Positions 1 to 7,943 of a stretch of DNA of 64,000 bases are shown in pieces. The position numbers and the translations under genes were made by a program. The notes below the pieces were generated by a model that saw nothing but the letters and a program-made list of their open reading frames with translations, searched no databases and was not told the DNA's origin. The DNA lies in assembly GCF_049615385.1 (NCBI RefSeq), contig NZ_JBMZFL010000001.1. One strand, 5' to 3'. The number at the start of each line of letters is the position of its first letter. Positions within the stretch are counted from its first letter, which is position 1. Source of the DNA: Aequoribacter sp049615385 (lineage in GTDB: Bacteria > Pseudomonadota > Gammaproteobacteria > Pseudomonadales > Halieaceae).

Positions 1-1
1 A

Positions 2-538
2 ATGCGAGATCCTCCGCGAGGAACAGTAGACGTGAAGCAGTGTTTTGGTAATCTAGGCAAGGATGTAAGTAGTGTGCTTCAATTAGGTGTGCTGGCGCTC
101 TTCGTGATGGTCAGCGGCTTTCAGTGTAATAGTGTGAGAGCTAATGAGATGGGCGATTTCGGACAATCTCAAACCGAAGCCATACTCGCATTAGATGCCG
201 ATTATTTTGCTCGTCTTGCCGCTGACCCCAGTTCCATTGAAGCAATGTTGCACGAGGAGTTTCGTTACTTAACGCACTTTCAAACGGAGCTCAGTAAACC
301 TCGTTTGCTAGCTTACTTGAGACAAAGCCCTGGGTTAGTCGAGACCTTCAAACTGCGTGATCGCTATGTCTTCTCTACGGGCGATTTAGCGCTCGTTTGG
401 GGTACGGTTCAAACTCAGGGTCAAAACGACGAGTTTGAGTCTGTTACATCACGCTATTGGCACGTGTGGCATAAGCATGATTCCCAATGGTTTTTGTTAA
501 GACGCCAAGCGGGCCTGCTTGAAAGAGAAAACCGATAA
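2..538 (+). CDS. DUF4440 / NTF2-like protein, exported or membrane-anchored
   Basis: This 178-codon reading frame begins at the second base of the window, so the true start may lie outside it. A hydrophobic stretch (about residues 27-41) ending near RANE looks like a signal peptide or anchor. The rest has the pattern of a DUF4440/SnoaL-like NTF2 fold: a helix around ALDADYF, a LHEEFRYLTHF strand, and a C-terminal RYWHVWHKHDSQWFLLRRQ strand pair. Such domains bind small ligands or act as bare structural cones. No catalytic residues can be assigned. It stands alone, followed by a small lipoprotein gene. The family call rests on pattern only, and the function is unknown. Confidence 0.6.
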   Translation: MRDPPRGTVDVKQCFGNLGKDVSSVLQLGVLALFVMVSGFQCNSVRANEMGDFGQSQTEAILALDADYFARLAADPSSIEAMLHEEFRYLTHFQTELSKPRLLAYLRQSPGLVETFKLRDRYVFSTGDLALVWGTVQTQGQNDEFESVTSRYWHVWHKHDSQWFLLRRQAGLLERENR

Positions 539-664
539 TCCTGATTCATCTCGATTCGAAACCCAATGTCTGCAGCGTCGGGCATGCCCAAGTGCGGTAT
601 TCTTTAGCATTGCAGGTCTCTTTTAATTGTGAAAAACTCTCAATAAGAAAAGAAGGTATTCACA

Positions 665-799
665 ATGTCTCGCAGACTGCTATTCGTGATTCTTGGGCTG
701 TTTATCCTACTGACTGGATGCGGCCAGAATGAGAAATCCAACGAAACACCCGATTCGGACTACCAGCGTCGACTCATCGAGCGCTTGATTGAATTGTAG
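665..799 (+). CDS. 44-residue putative lipoprotein
   Basis: A short frame starting ATG at 665 and ending TAG at 799 encodes MSRRLLFVILGLFILLTGCG followed by a polar, charged tail. The N-terminus is a textbook type II signal: basic residues, a hydrophobic core and the lipobox LTGC with Cys19. After processing only about 26 residues remain (QNEKSNETPDSDYQRRLIERLIEL), including an amphipathic end. Upstream, AGAAAAGAAGG at 647-657 can act as a ribosome-binding site. I do not recognise the family. The remaining 539-664 and 800-917 flanks show no other gene. It could be an entericidin-like or LptM-like small lipoprotein, but nothing in the sequence decides this. Confidence 0.55.
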   Translation: MSRRLLFVILGLFILLTGCGQNEKSNETPDSDYQRRLIERLIEL

Positions 800-917
800 T
801 TGAGGCAGGTCGCAACATCTCCCGAATACCCATGTCAGATGCCCAGCTCAATCTCCCAGACCGCGACACCATTACGGCGGGAATGTGAGAGCCGCCGGGG
901 CAGCTACTTCAGTCGCT

Positions 918-2243
918 TTATAGGCTCGCTTGAGGTAAATACCTAGCGAGCATTGCGTAGTCGCAATGATCTATTGTGGCGCCGTCAGGAATAGGGATGC
1001 GAACAACGTGGCCAGATCCGGGCGCTACAGAAACCTGTTCGCCACGCTTGTTGGTAATTTGCTGAAGGGTAAAGTCGCAGTTTCCGGTGGGCGTCATCAG
1101 CTCGAGCTTGTCGCCTTGCTCGAAACGGTTGTTAACGGATATTACGAGTTTTTGGTGGGCGTTGTCGACCTCCAGTACTTCGCCGACAAACTGTTGGTAG
1201 TCTCCACGGGAGACGCCTTTTTCATAGTTTTGGAACTCGGCGGGTGGATGTCGTCGATAAAAGCCTTCGGTATATCCCCGGCTGGCGAGCTTTTCAAGCT
1301 CGTTCATGAGTGACATATCAAAGTCTCGTCCTGCCATCGCGTCATTAATGGCGCGACGATAAGTTTGCGCGGTGCGAGCGACGTAGTAGGGCGATTTGGT
1401 GCGCCCCTCGATTTTGAGGCAGTTAATACCGATATCTACTAAGGATTTGACGTGCTGGATGGCCCGCAAGTCCTTGGAATTCATGATGTAGGTGCCGTGT
1501 TCGTCTTCGAAGGCGGGCATTAGATCTGCAGGTCGGCCTTCTTCTTGCAGTAGGAATATTTGCTCTCTGCTGTCGGCGTTCGGGTCGTGCGAAGCTACGA
1601 CATCGCCATTGGCATCTTCAGCGGCTTCGTGCGCTTGATACTTCCAGCGGCAAGTATTAGTGCAGGCGCCTTGGTTGGAATCGCGGTGGGTTATGTAGCC
1701 AGATAATAAACATCTACCGGAGTAGGCAATACACAGAGCACCGTGGATAAAGACCTCCAGTTCGATATCGGGGCACTGTTCGCGGATTTCTTTTACCTCT
1801 TCCAGAGACAACTCTCTGGAGAGAATGATGCGAGTCAGTCCGAGCTTTTGCCAAAACTTAACGGTGGCCCAATTCACGGCATTTGATTGAACCGACAAAT
1901 GTATTGGTAGATCGGGCCAGCGCTCGCGAACCATCATTATGAGTCCGGGGTCGGCCATTATGATGGCGTCTGGTTTCATTGCAACGACAGGTTCCATGTC
2001 ACGTAGATAGTATTTGAGCTTGTCGTTGTGAGGTGATACGTTGCTTGCGATGAAAAATTGCTTGCCATTTGCGTGAGCTTCATTAACCGCGGACGCTAAT
2101 TTATCGATATCATTGAATTCGTTGTTTCGTACCCGAAGGCTGTAGCGTGGTTGTCCCGCATACACGGCATCGGCACCGTACTCGAAAGCGTAGCGCATGG
2201 CTTTGAGGGATCCAGCGGGCGATAGGAGTTCAGGGGAGTTCAT
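918..2243 (-). CDS. trhP: Peptidase U32 family protein, tRNA 5-hydroxyuridine synthesis (TrhP/YegQ)
   Basis: The 441-residue protein matches the YegQ/TrhP branch of the U32 family in length; the RlhA/YdcP branch is much longer. The U32 signature spans about residues 164-182 (EVFIHGALCIAYSGRCLLSG). Four conserved cysteines, C171, C178, C194 and C198, are those that hold the family's Fe-S cluster. The N-terminal half has the TIM-barrel opening LLSPAGSLKAMRYAFEYGAD. In E. coli, TrhP carries out prephenate-dependent hydroxylation of U34 in tRNAs to ho5U. The role here is transferred from that family. It is a single gene with no obvious operon partner, and the cytosolic location follows from the lack of a signal peptide. 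Confidence in the family is high; calling it TrhP rather than another U32 protein is good but not proven. Confidence 0.85.
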   Translation of the reverse strand: MNSPELLSPAGSLKAMRYAFEYGADAVYAGQPRYSLRVRNNEFNDIDKLASAVNEAHANGKQFFIASNVSPHNDKLKYYLRDMEPVVAMKPDAIIMADPGLIMMVRERWPDLPIHLSVQSNAVNWATVKFWQKLGLTRIILSRELSLEEVKEIREQCPDIELEVFIHGALCIAYSGRCLLSGYITHRDSNQGACTNTCRWKYQAHEAAEDANGDVVASHDPNADSREQIFLLQEEGRPADLMPAFEDEHGTYIMNSKDLRAIQHVKSLVDIGINCLKIEGRTKSPYYVARTAQTYRRAINDAMAGRDFDMSLMNELEKLASRGYTEGFYRRHPPAEFQNYEKGVSRGDYQQFVGEVLEVDNAHQKLVISVNNRFEQGDKLELMTPTGNCDFTLQQITNKRGEQVSVAPGSGHVVRIPIPDGATIDHCDYAMLARYLPQASL

Positions 2244-2400
2244 AGAGCGGCCAACACATGTTCAAAATCGCCGCGCATTATCGGAGCTTACCACCGCCCG
2301 AACAATGCGCTTGGGTGCGTGTTCCCTGTGTTACCAGGGGGATTTAACCCTCAACTTGACTCATATCAAATATTACGCTGGCGAGGCCGACGCTTGATTT

Positions 2401-3345
2401 TTATGACTTAGTGGAGGCAAGTGCATCCAGTAACGCCCTTGTCACTTCACTCGCTCGAGCATACGTAATGTTGTGGTTGCCTTCATCTAAGGTTGTCGAG
2501 GTTAATTGTGGCACGTCTGCCGCCATTTCTGCCAAGCCACAGTAGGGGACCACTTGATCTGCTGTGCCCCAAATCGCGTGCACCGGAATGTTCGTTTGTC
2601 CAACGAGCTGATAACGGTCGCCTAGATCTCCCATTGGATAGGACCTAAGAGTCGACAGTAAGGCATTCGTGTAGCCTTTGTAGTTGGCCTGTTGCTCAAA
2701 TAACGGGAGCATCTCGGCTGGCGCCGCACCTGAATTCACTTCTTCGCGGATGGATTTTATTGCGTAGTGTTTACCAAAGACGGTGGCGATATAGTCACCG
2801 AGCACTGGCTTGGCCAGAGCGCTTAGCGAGCCTGAATTACCCATGTAGCCAGCTGGCGCGATTAAAACAAGTTGTTTAACTTGTTCTGGATGCTCTGCAG
2901 TAAAATCAATGACGTTGGCTCCCCCCATAGAGTAGCCAACCATGGTTACTGGTGTTTTTAAGTCCAGTCCTTCGATGACGTCCAGAAGTTCCTGGCGATA
3001 TAAATTGCTGTCGTAGGGGCCCTTGGGGCGGTCAGAGAAGCCGCGTCCCAAATGATCAAAGGTAATGACTTGAAAGCCAGCATCGACGAGCTCAGGTTTT
3101 ACTTGATTCCAAACAAATTTAGGCGTGCTGAAGCCGTGAACCAAAATCACTGCAGGCGCGTTCTCGTCGCCGTCACGCGTATACGATAAGCGCCCTTGAT
3201 CGGTATCTAAGTATAAACCGCCTAGAGTGTCTTGCTCAGTTCTGTCGAGCGGTGCGGAGGTCAGTAAGATGTAGCTATAGGGTATGGCGGTTATCACCAC
3301 GACTAATGCGACAAGCCAAAGGATGATCTTTGCCAGAATGTGCAT
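2401..3345 (-). CDS. Membrane-anchored alpha/beta hydrolase
   Basis: The 314-residue protein starts with one hydrophobic segment (about residues 5-28), probably an uncleaved anchor, followed by a complete alpha/beta-hydrolase domain. The oxyanion region is VHGFSTPKFVWNQV (69-82) and the nucleophile elbow is GYSMGG with Ser139. The acid is Asp263 in GTADQVVP, and His291 in DEGNHNITYA completes the triad. The HLGRGFSDRP segment is typical of epoxide-hydrolase/haloperoxidase-like members. The substrate is unknown. The catalytic domain should lie in the periplasm if the segment is an N-in anchor. It is divergent from the crotonase gene; the 3346-3463 interval carries both promoters. Confidence 0.85.
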   Translation of the reverse strand: MHILAKIILWLVALVVVITAIPYSYILLTSAPLDRTEQDTLGGLYLDTDQGRLSYTRDGDENAPAVILVHGFSTPKFVWNQVKPELVDAGFQVITFDHLGRGFSDRPKGPYDSNLYRQELLDVIEGLDLKTPVTMVGYSMGGANVIDFTAEHPEQVKQLVLIAPAGYMGNSGSLSALAKPVLGDYIATVFGKHYAIKSIREEVNSGAAPAEMLPLFEQQANYKGYTNALLSTLRSYPMGDLGDRYQLVGQTNIPVHAIWGTADQVVPYCGLAEMAADVPQLTSTTLDEGNHNITYARASEVTRALLDALASTKS

Positions 3346-3463
3346 GGGGAGCCCTCAGTTTTTTATTGTACTCGGATCGTAATGGAACATCCCCATGGAT
3401 GCCAGACAAGCTTTTCATTTTGGGTTACAGTTAGGCTTTTACATCATAACAAAAGGGCCCATC

Positions 3464-4249
3464 ATGTCTGAACGAGTCAACATCGAAGTTGCCAACCACA
3501 TCGCCGTTGTGACGCTTAACCGCGCCGATAAAATGAACGCTTTGGACCCAGAGATGTTTAAAGCAATCAACAACACGATTGATGCGCTTAGAACTATGGA
3601 TGATGTCAGAGTGGTGGTACTAAAAGGAGAGGGGCGCGCGTTCTGTGCTGGTTTGGACTTAAGTAACTTCACCAATTCGGGAGGCAGCCCTGGCTCTGAT
3701 TTGATCGAGCGCACCTACGGGCTTGCAAATGCCTGGCAGCAGGTGGCTTGGGGGTGGCGCACTCTCGAGGTGCCCGTTATCGCTGCGGTGCATGGCATCG
3801 CGTTTGGTGGCGGCTTTCAAATCATGTCGGGCGCGGATATTCGCTTCATTCACCCCGATACACGGTGCTCTATCATGGAGATGAAATGGGGTTTGGTGCC
3901 CGATATGGGCGGCTTCCCGTTATGGCGCGGCATCGTACGCGAAGATCATTTGCGACAGTTGATTTATACCAATGACGAATTCTCTGGGACTCAAGCGCAG
4001 GCTATGGGTTTCGCTACACACGTGGCAGCTGATCCTCTAGAAGATGCCATGGCCCTAGCCAAGGTTATTGCCGGCAAGAACCCGGCGGCCATTAGTGGTA
4101 GTAAGCGTATTTGCAACCTTTTAGGTGAGGGTAGCGACGCTGAATTGCTGATGGCAGAGTCAGTCGAGCAGGACAAAGTGATTGGTAAGCCCAACCAAAT
4201 TGAAGCCGTCATGGCGCAAATGGAAGGGCGAGCGGCTAACTTTCAATAA
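3464..4249 (+). CDS. Crotonase / enoyl-CoA hydratase family protein
   Basis: I chose ATG 3464 (MSERVNIEV) because the family begins with this strand; the frame is open from 3395, but the extra 23 residues look like leader sequence. The product is 261 residues. The CoA/oxyanion-hole loops are visible: AFCAGLDLSNF and HGIAFGGGFQIMSGADI. Of the two hydratase glutamates, one appears present (MEMKWGLVPDMGG). The position of the other, in the GGGxxI loop, is Gln. The enzyme may therefore not be a classical hydratase and could be an isomerase or hydrolase of the superfamily. It probably acts in acyl-CoA breakdown in the cytosol. It is followed 23 bases later by a glutathione transferase gene on the same strand. 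Confidence 0.85.
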   Translation: MSERVNIEVANHIAVVTLNRADKMNALDPEMFKAINNTIDALRTMDDVRVVVLKGEGRAFCAGLDLSNFTNSGGSPGSDLIERTYGLANAWQQVAWGWRTLEVPVIAAVHGIAFGGGFQIMSGADIRFIHPDTRCSIMEMKWGLVPDMGGFPLWRGIVREDHLRQLIYTNDEFSGTQAQAMGFATHVAADPLEDAMALAKVIAGKNPAAISGSKRICNLLGEGSDAELLMAESVEQDKVIGKPNQIEAVMAQMEGRAANFQ

Positions 4250-4272
4250 GGTGGACCTGGAAGGTAAGGTGT

Positions 4273-4899
4273 ATGGCACTGCCAAAACTATTTAGTTTTC
4301 GCCGATGCCCCTACGCCATGCGGGCTCGCATGGCGCTGTACCAGGCTCGTATTGCGCTTGATCTGATAGAGGTTGAGCTGAAAAATAAGCCGGAGCTAAT
4401 GCTAAAGCTGTCCCCCAAAGGCACAGTCCCTGTGCTGGTCCAGTCGTCTGGCGAAGTGCTGGATGAAAGCCGCGATATTCTGTTCTGGGCGCTGGAGCGT
4501 AATGATCCCGATACTTGGTTGGCGGCTGGCCTTGATCCAATCAATGGGTTAATAGATGAATGTGATCAGATATTCAAGCCCTGGTTGGACCGTTATAAAT
4601 ATCACGTAGGTTATCCCGAGCACAGTCCAGAGTACTATCGCTCGCAGGCGCTTCTGACTTTGAGTGCTTGGGAAACGCGCTTACGTCAGTCTGAGTTTTT
4701 ATTGGGTTCAAGCCCTGGCGCCGCTGATGTGGCCTTATTCCCATTTGTGCGACAGTTTGCGAACGTTGATCGCGCATGGTTCGACTCGCAGCAAGATCTG
4801 CAGGCACTTAGAAACTGGTTAGGTTACTGGTTAGAGGATCCGATGTTTGCCGCTGTTATGGACAAACGCTTGGAATTCTCGTTCTCGGAGGCTCCCTAA
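4273..4899 (+). CDS. Glutathione S-transferase family protein
   Basis: This 208-residue protein has an N-terminal thioredoxin-fold GST domain (1-80) with RRCPYAMRARMAL, where Cys12 is the candidate glutathione-contacting residue. The cis-Pro strand GTVPVLV and the DESRDILFW segment, which would bind the glutathione gamma-glutamyl part, follow. An all-helical C-terminal domain comes next, with GAADVALFPFVRQFA as the conserved N-capping motif. A CPYxxR start resembles the SspA/omega-like and YibF-like groups. The substrate is unknown. It is probably co-transcribed with the crotonase gene just upstream. Its TAA overlaps by 4 bases the stop of the convergent MFS gene. Confidence 0.85.
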   Translation: MALPKLFSFRRCPYAMRARMALYQARIALDLIEVELKNKPELMLKLSPKGTVPVLVQSSGEVLDESRDILFWALERNDPDTWLAAGLDPINGLIDECDQIFKPWLDRYKYHVGYPEHSPEYYRSQALLTLSAWETRLRQSEFLLGSSPGAADVALFPFVRQFANVDRAWFDSQQDLQALRNWLGYWLEDPMFAAVMDKRLEFSFSEAP

Positions 4900-6080
4900 A
4901 TTTTTGCCGCTGGTCGACCTTTTAACCAAATCAACATGCCGCTTACCGCGACCAAAGCCGGTACCGTTGAGATCACCACAGTGGTCCAGCCAAAGCTGGA
5001 TAGCAAGGTCCCCGCCAACAAACTGCCTAGGGCAGAGGTGCCAAAGACCGCGGCGTCATTGATGCCTTGAACTCTGAATCGCTCAGACGCCCGATAGGTG
5101 CTGACCAGCAGTGTGGTCCCGCCAACAAACATAAAGTTCCAGCCGACGCCTAAAAGAATCATTGAGATCGCGTAGTGCATGACTTGCTGGCCTGCGAGTG
5201 CTGCCCCGAGTGTTATTACGTAAGCGATTAGCCCCAGAGTGATGATGGGTTTTTCGCCGAAGCGCGTAATGAGAAGGCCAGAAAATAATGAGGGAACGTA
5301 CATCGCCAGAACGTGGGCGCGAATAACCTCGGCCGTATCGGTCAGGCTATGGCCGTCGTGTACGTGCATCGATACCGGCGTGGCTGTCATGATGTAAGTC
5401 ATGACGCCGTAGCCGACGGTACCCGAGAGCACTGCCAACAGAAAATAAGGATTTTGGGCAATTTCTCGTAGCCCACGAGCTGCCTGATCGGGATGTTCGT
5501 CGGTATCGTCGATCATTTTTGGTAGAGACAAACATGCAAGCAATATCGCGGCAATGCAAAATAGGCCCGCAGCCGCCCGCAGAGCGCCCAAGAATGCGCT
5601 GTCAGAAAATCGTTCGCCTTGAGCAATGAGCTCTGGTCCTAAGAACGCGCCACCTATACTGCCAATTAATATCAAACTGATGGCGAGCCCCGCTCTGTGT
5701 AAAGGCACGCTCTCGGCGGCAGCAAACCGAAATTGCTGGCTGAAGGCAATCGTAACACCTGTGCAGGTTGTAGCGATGCAGTACAGCCAAAATAAAGAAG
5801 CTTTAATGGCAAATTCGGCCATTAGCATCGCGCCGGCAGCGGCCAGAGCAGCGCCAATAAAACCCGTTTTACGCCCCAAAGCCTGCATGATTCGAGAGGC
5901 TGGTATGGTGCCCAGCGCTGTACCCAGAATCATGAGGGATACGGGCAGTGTGGCGATACTGGCACTGGGCGCTATTTTGGCCCCGATAATGCCACCCATG
6001 GTTACTGTGATGACAGAGCCCGATACGAACGCCAATTGCGCGCCAATAAGCAGGCTTAAGTTTCGTGTTGCGATAGTCAT
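4896..6080 (-). CDS. MFS transporter, 12 transmembrane segments
   Basis: The 394-residue protein is almost wholly hydrophobic, with about twelve segments in two six-helix halves, the size of a major facilitator. The loop 2-3 motif is visible in degenerate form: PASRIMQALGRKTGFIGA (about residues 60-77). The second-half counterpart is around TRFGEKPIITLG. There is a charged central loop (DDTDEHPDQAARG, about 191-203). No substrate can be assigned; the residues do not match a drug or sugar subfamily I can name. It is divergent from the fused membrane gene at 6198, and its stop overlaps the GST gene stop. Confidence 0.85.
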   Translation of the reverse strand: MTIATRNLSLLIGAQLAFVSGSVITVTMGGIIGAKIAPSASIATLPVSLMILGTALGTIPASRIMQALGRKTGFIGAALAAAGAMLMAEFAIKASLFWLYCIATTCTGVTIAFSQQFRFAAAESVPLHRAGLAISLILIGSIGGAFLGPELIAQGERFSDSAFLGALRAAAGLFCIAAILLACLSLPKMIDDTDEHPDQAARGLREIAQNPYFLLAVLSGTVGYGVMTYIMTATPVSMHVHDGHSLTDTAEVIRAHVLAMYVPSLFSGLLITRFGEKPIITLGLIAYVITLGAALAGQQVMHYAISMILLGVGWNFMFVGGTTLLVSTYRASERFRVQGINDAAVFGTSALGSLLAGTLLSSFGWTTVVISTVPALVAVSGMLIWLKGRPAAKI

Positions 6081-6197
6081 GGGCAGGGCTCTGATTAGCG
6101 GCTCATCTGAGCCAATGTTATGTTTGCGCGCTATTATACATTAGACCTGCCAGTGTATGATGCCAGAATTAACCCTTGGTCAGTGGGAGTTGGGCGC

Positions 6198-7211
6198 GTG
6201 CTAGGACATTCGATTAAGCAGTTTTTACGAGGTGGTGTTTCGACGCCACATGTCGTCGTCAGTACTTGGTTGGGTGCTTGCCTCGCGTCTGTCGTGAGTG
6301 CGTCAAATAGCTTAGGCTTGTTGTTGAGCGTGCTGGTGTTGACGAGTGTTATTCGCGTCAACTGGGGTGTTTTGGCCGTGGCTACGCTTGTGACCAAGAC
6401 GCTTTTCTGGCTCGGGGCGGGAGTGATCTTCAGCTCGGGGCAGTGGTTACTGACTGGGCCGCTCGCAGAGAGCTGGATGAACGTGGCTTCCCTTCCTGTG
6501 CTGGCGTGGTTTGGGTTGGAATACCCCCTGGTGTCTGGCGCATTGCTATGGACTTTGGCAATGACGGCGGTGATATCGGCTTTGCTGATGGCGGGATTAG
6601 GCTGGCTGCGTCGCGGAGCGACGTCTCTTGAGGGGAGCTCCAAATATCAATCCTTTGCCAGTAAGCCGGTTGGACGGTGGGTGCTCCAATTGACCTTGGG
6701 TGTCAGCGCCTCGCAAGGCATCCTAGCGGCACTCGATAAACAAATCGGCTTTTGGCGCTGGAAGGGTGCCGCGGTCGCGGGTGTTGTCATACTTGTTGCC
6801 GGCTTTACGGGCAATCAATGGACTAATAACAATGCTCGTGGTTTGTTGTCATCAGCGCTCGCTGCAGCCAACGGTGCGACCGTCGATATCGAACAAGCCG
6901 AATTCAATATCTGGCGGGGGCGATTGAGTCTGGAGGGTCTGCAGATCGCGGATTCGGAAAATTTAGCGACCAACCTTCTAGCCGCAAACCAGTTATCAAT
7001 GACAGTTAGCTGGGCTGACTTGCTGAGCAAGCAGGTACGAGTCGATGAGATAACTGTGCGTCAGGCTCAATCGGGTAGTCAGCGTGCGACAAAGGGTCAA
7101 CTCACCGGGCCTATGGTCAATGTGCCCGAGGTGAGTGACGTCGATTCGGAAAGCATCCAAGATTACTTGAAGCAAGCCAAAGAGTGGAAAGAACGCCTGG
7201 CTCGGGTTTAA
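6198..7211 (+). CDS. Fused TIGR03546-like membrane domain plus N-terminal part of TIGR03545-like protein, ended by in-frame TAA
   Basis: The frame is open from ATG 6120, but GTG 6198 (MLGHSIKQFL) is preceded by GGGAG at 6185-6189 and gives the expected family start. The first ~150 residues form several membrane segments like the small TIGR03546 family (DUF2062-like). After about residue 180 the sequence changes to a single anchor (RWKGAAVAGVVILVAGF) followed by an AsmA-like periplasmic domain with VDIEQAEFNIWRGRLSLEGL, as in TIGR03545. In most genomes these are two adjacent genes of unknown function; here they are joined. A TAA at 7209-7211 interrupts the protein. The downstream frame 7218-7943 continues in the same phase and looks like the rest of the same protein. 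Confidence 0.6.
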   Translation: MLGHSIKQFLRGGVSTPHVVVSTWLGACLASVVSASNSLGLLLSVLVLTSVIRVNWGVLAVATLVTKTLFWLGAGVIFSSGQWLLTGPLAESWMNVASLPVLAWFGLEYPLVSGALLWTLAMTAVISALLMAGLGWLRRGATSLEGSSKYQSFASKPVGRWVLQLTLGVSASQGILAALDKQIGFWRWKGAAVAGVVILVAGFTGNQWTNNNARGLLSSALAAANGATVDIEQAEFNIWRGRLSLEGLQIADSENLATNLLAANQLSMTVSWADLLSKQVRVDEITVRQAQSGSQRATKGQLTGPMVNVPEVSDVDSESIQDYLKQAKEWKERLARV

Positions 7212-7217
7212 GAATGG

Positions 7218-7943
7218 TTGGATCGGTGGGAATCGGGTGATCAAGCGACACAACCTAGTCCAGCTGATCTAGATTATGAGACTTGGCTGGATGAGCAAAT
7301 TCAGAACAGTGGTTATGCCTCTGTGGTTCATGAGCCCTTGGCTCGTCGGTACTGGCAAACCAACATCGATCGAGTTTACATCGATGCTCTAACCGCTGAA
7401 TGGCTTGCGCCTGAGACGCTGGCGATCGAGATGACTTCATTGAGCTCACAGCCTGCGGAGAACACCGCGGCGCCGCGTTTGTTGTTGACTTCAGCGTCAG
7501 ACAACATGGCATTGGATGTCACTCTCGAGTCGCTGGTGGATTCGAGCGTGAATAGCAAGATACAGGGACACTTTAACAATATTGATTACCAGACCATCAA
7601 AGCTCAGCTGAATAACTCTATTGCTAATAAGGTTAACGACGGCATCGTAAACATAGCGGTAAGCGGCGACTTTAGTCACAAGGATACAGGCGAGCTGAAC
7701 CTGCTACTGGCGGCGCAACTAAGCAATGCGAGCCTGACGATTAAAGGCGAGCTGATTGACGTTGAGCGGTTTGATATTCCGGTATTGGTGCAGGGGGCTT
7801 TTGCAAATCCATCGATTCGGGTCGATAAGAGCGCCGTGGAGTCTCAGGTAAAAGACCTCGCAAAAGACGTGGTTAAATCGAAGGTGGAGTCCAAGCTCAA
7901 AGACAAAGTGCAGGATAAGCTGAAAGGTTTATTCAAACGTTAA
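7218..7943 (+). CDS. C-terminal part of TIGR03545-like periplasmic protein, downstream of in-frame TAA
   Basis: This frame lies in the same phase as 6198-7211 and starts only two codons after that stop. Reading through would give LARV-x-EWLDRWESGD, a smooth amphipathic helix, so it is most likely the remainder of one broken or read-through protein. The only nearby start is TTG 7218, with no good ribosome-binding site. The 241 residues hold beta-rich repeats resembling AsmA/TIGR03545 periplasmic domains. They end in a Lys/Asp/Glu-rich amphipathic tail (VKDLAKDVVKSKVESKLKDK) usual for that family's C-terminus. Function is unknown. Its TAA overlaps by 4 bases the stop of the convergent aroQ-pheC gene. 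Confidence 0.6.
   Translation: MDRWESGDQATQPSPADLDYETWLDEQIQNSGYASVVHEPLARRYWQTNIDRVYIDALTAEWLAPETLAIEMTSLSSQPAENTAAPRLLLTSASDNMALDVTLESLVDSSVNSKIQGHFNNIDYQTIKAQLNNSIANKVNDGIVNIAVSGDFSHKDTGELNLLLAAQLSNASLTIKGELIDVERFDIPVLVQGAFANPSIRVDKSAVESQVKDLAKDVVKSKVESKLKDKVQDKLKGLFKR

Noticed and set aside
966..1313. A 115-codon frame opposite trhP
   Set aside because: It lies wholly antisense to a well-supported U32 gene and looks like a shadow frame.
5626..6144. A 172-codon plus-strand frame opposite the MFS gene
   Set aside because: It mirrors the hydrophobic codons of the transporter on the other strand, has no ribosome-binding site and matches no family.
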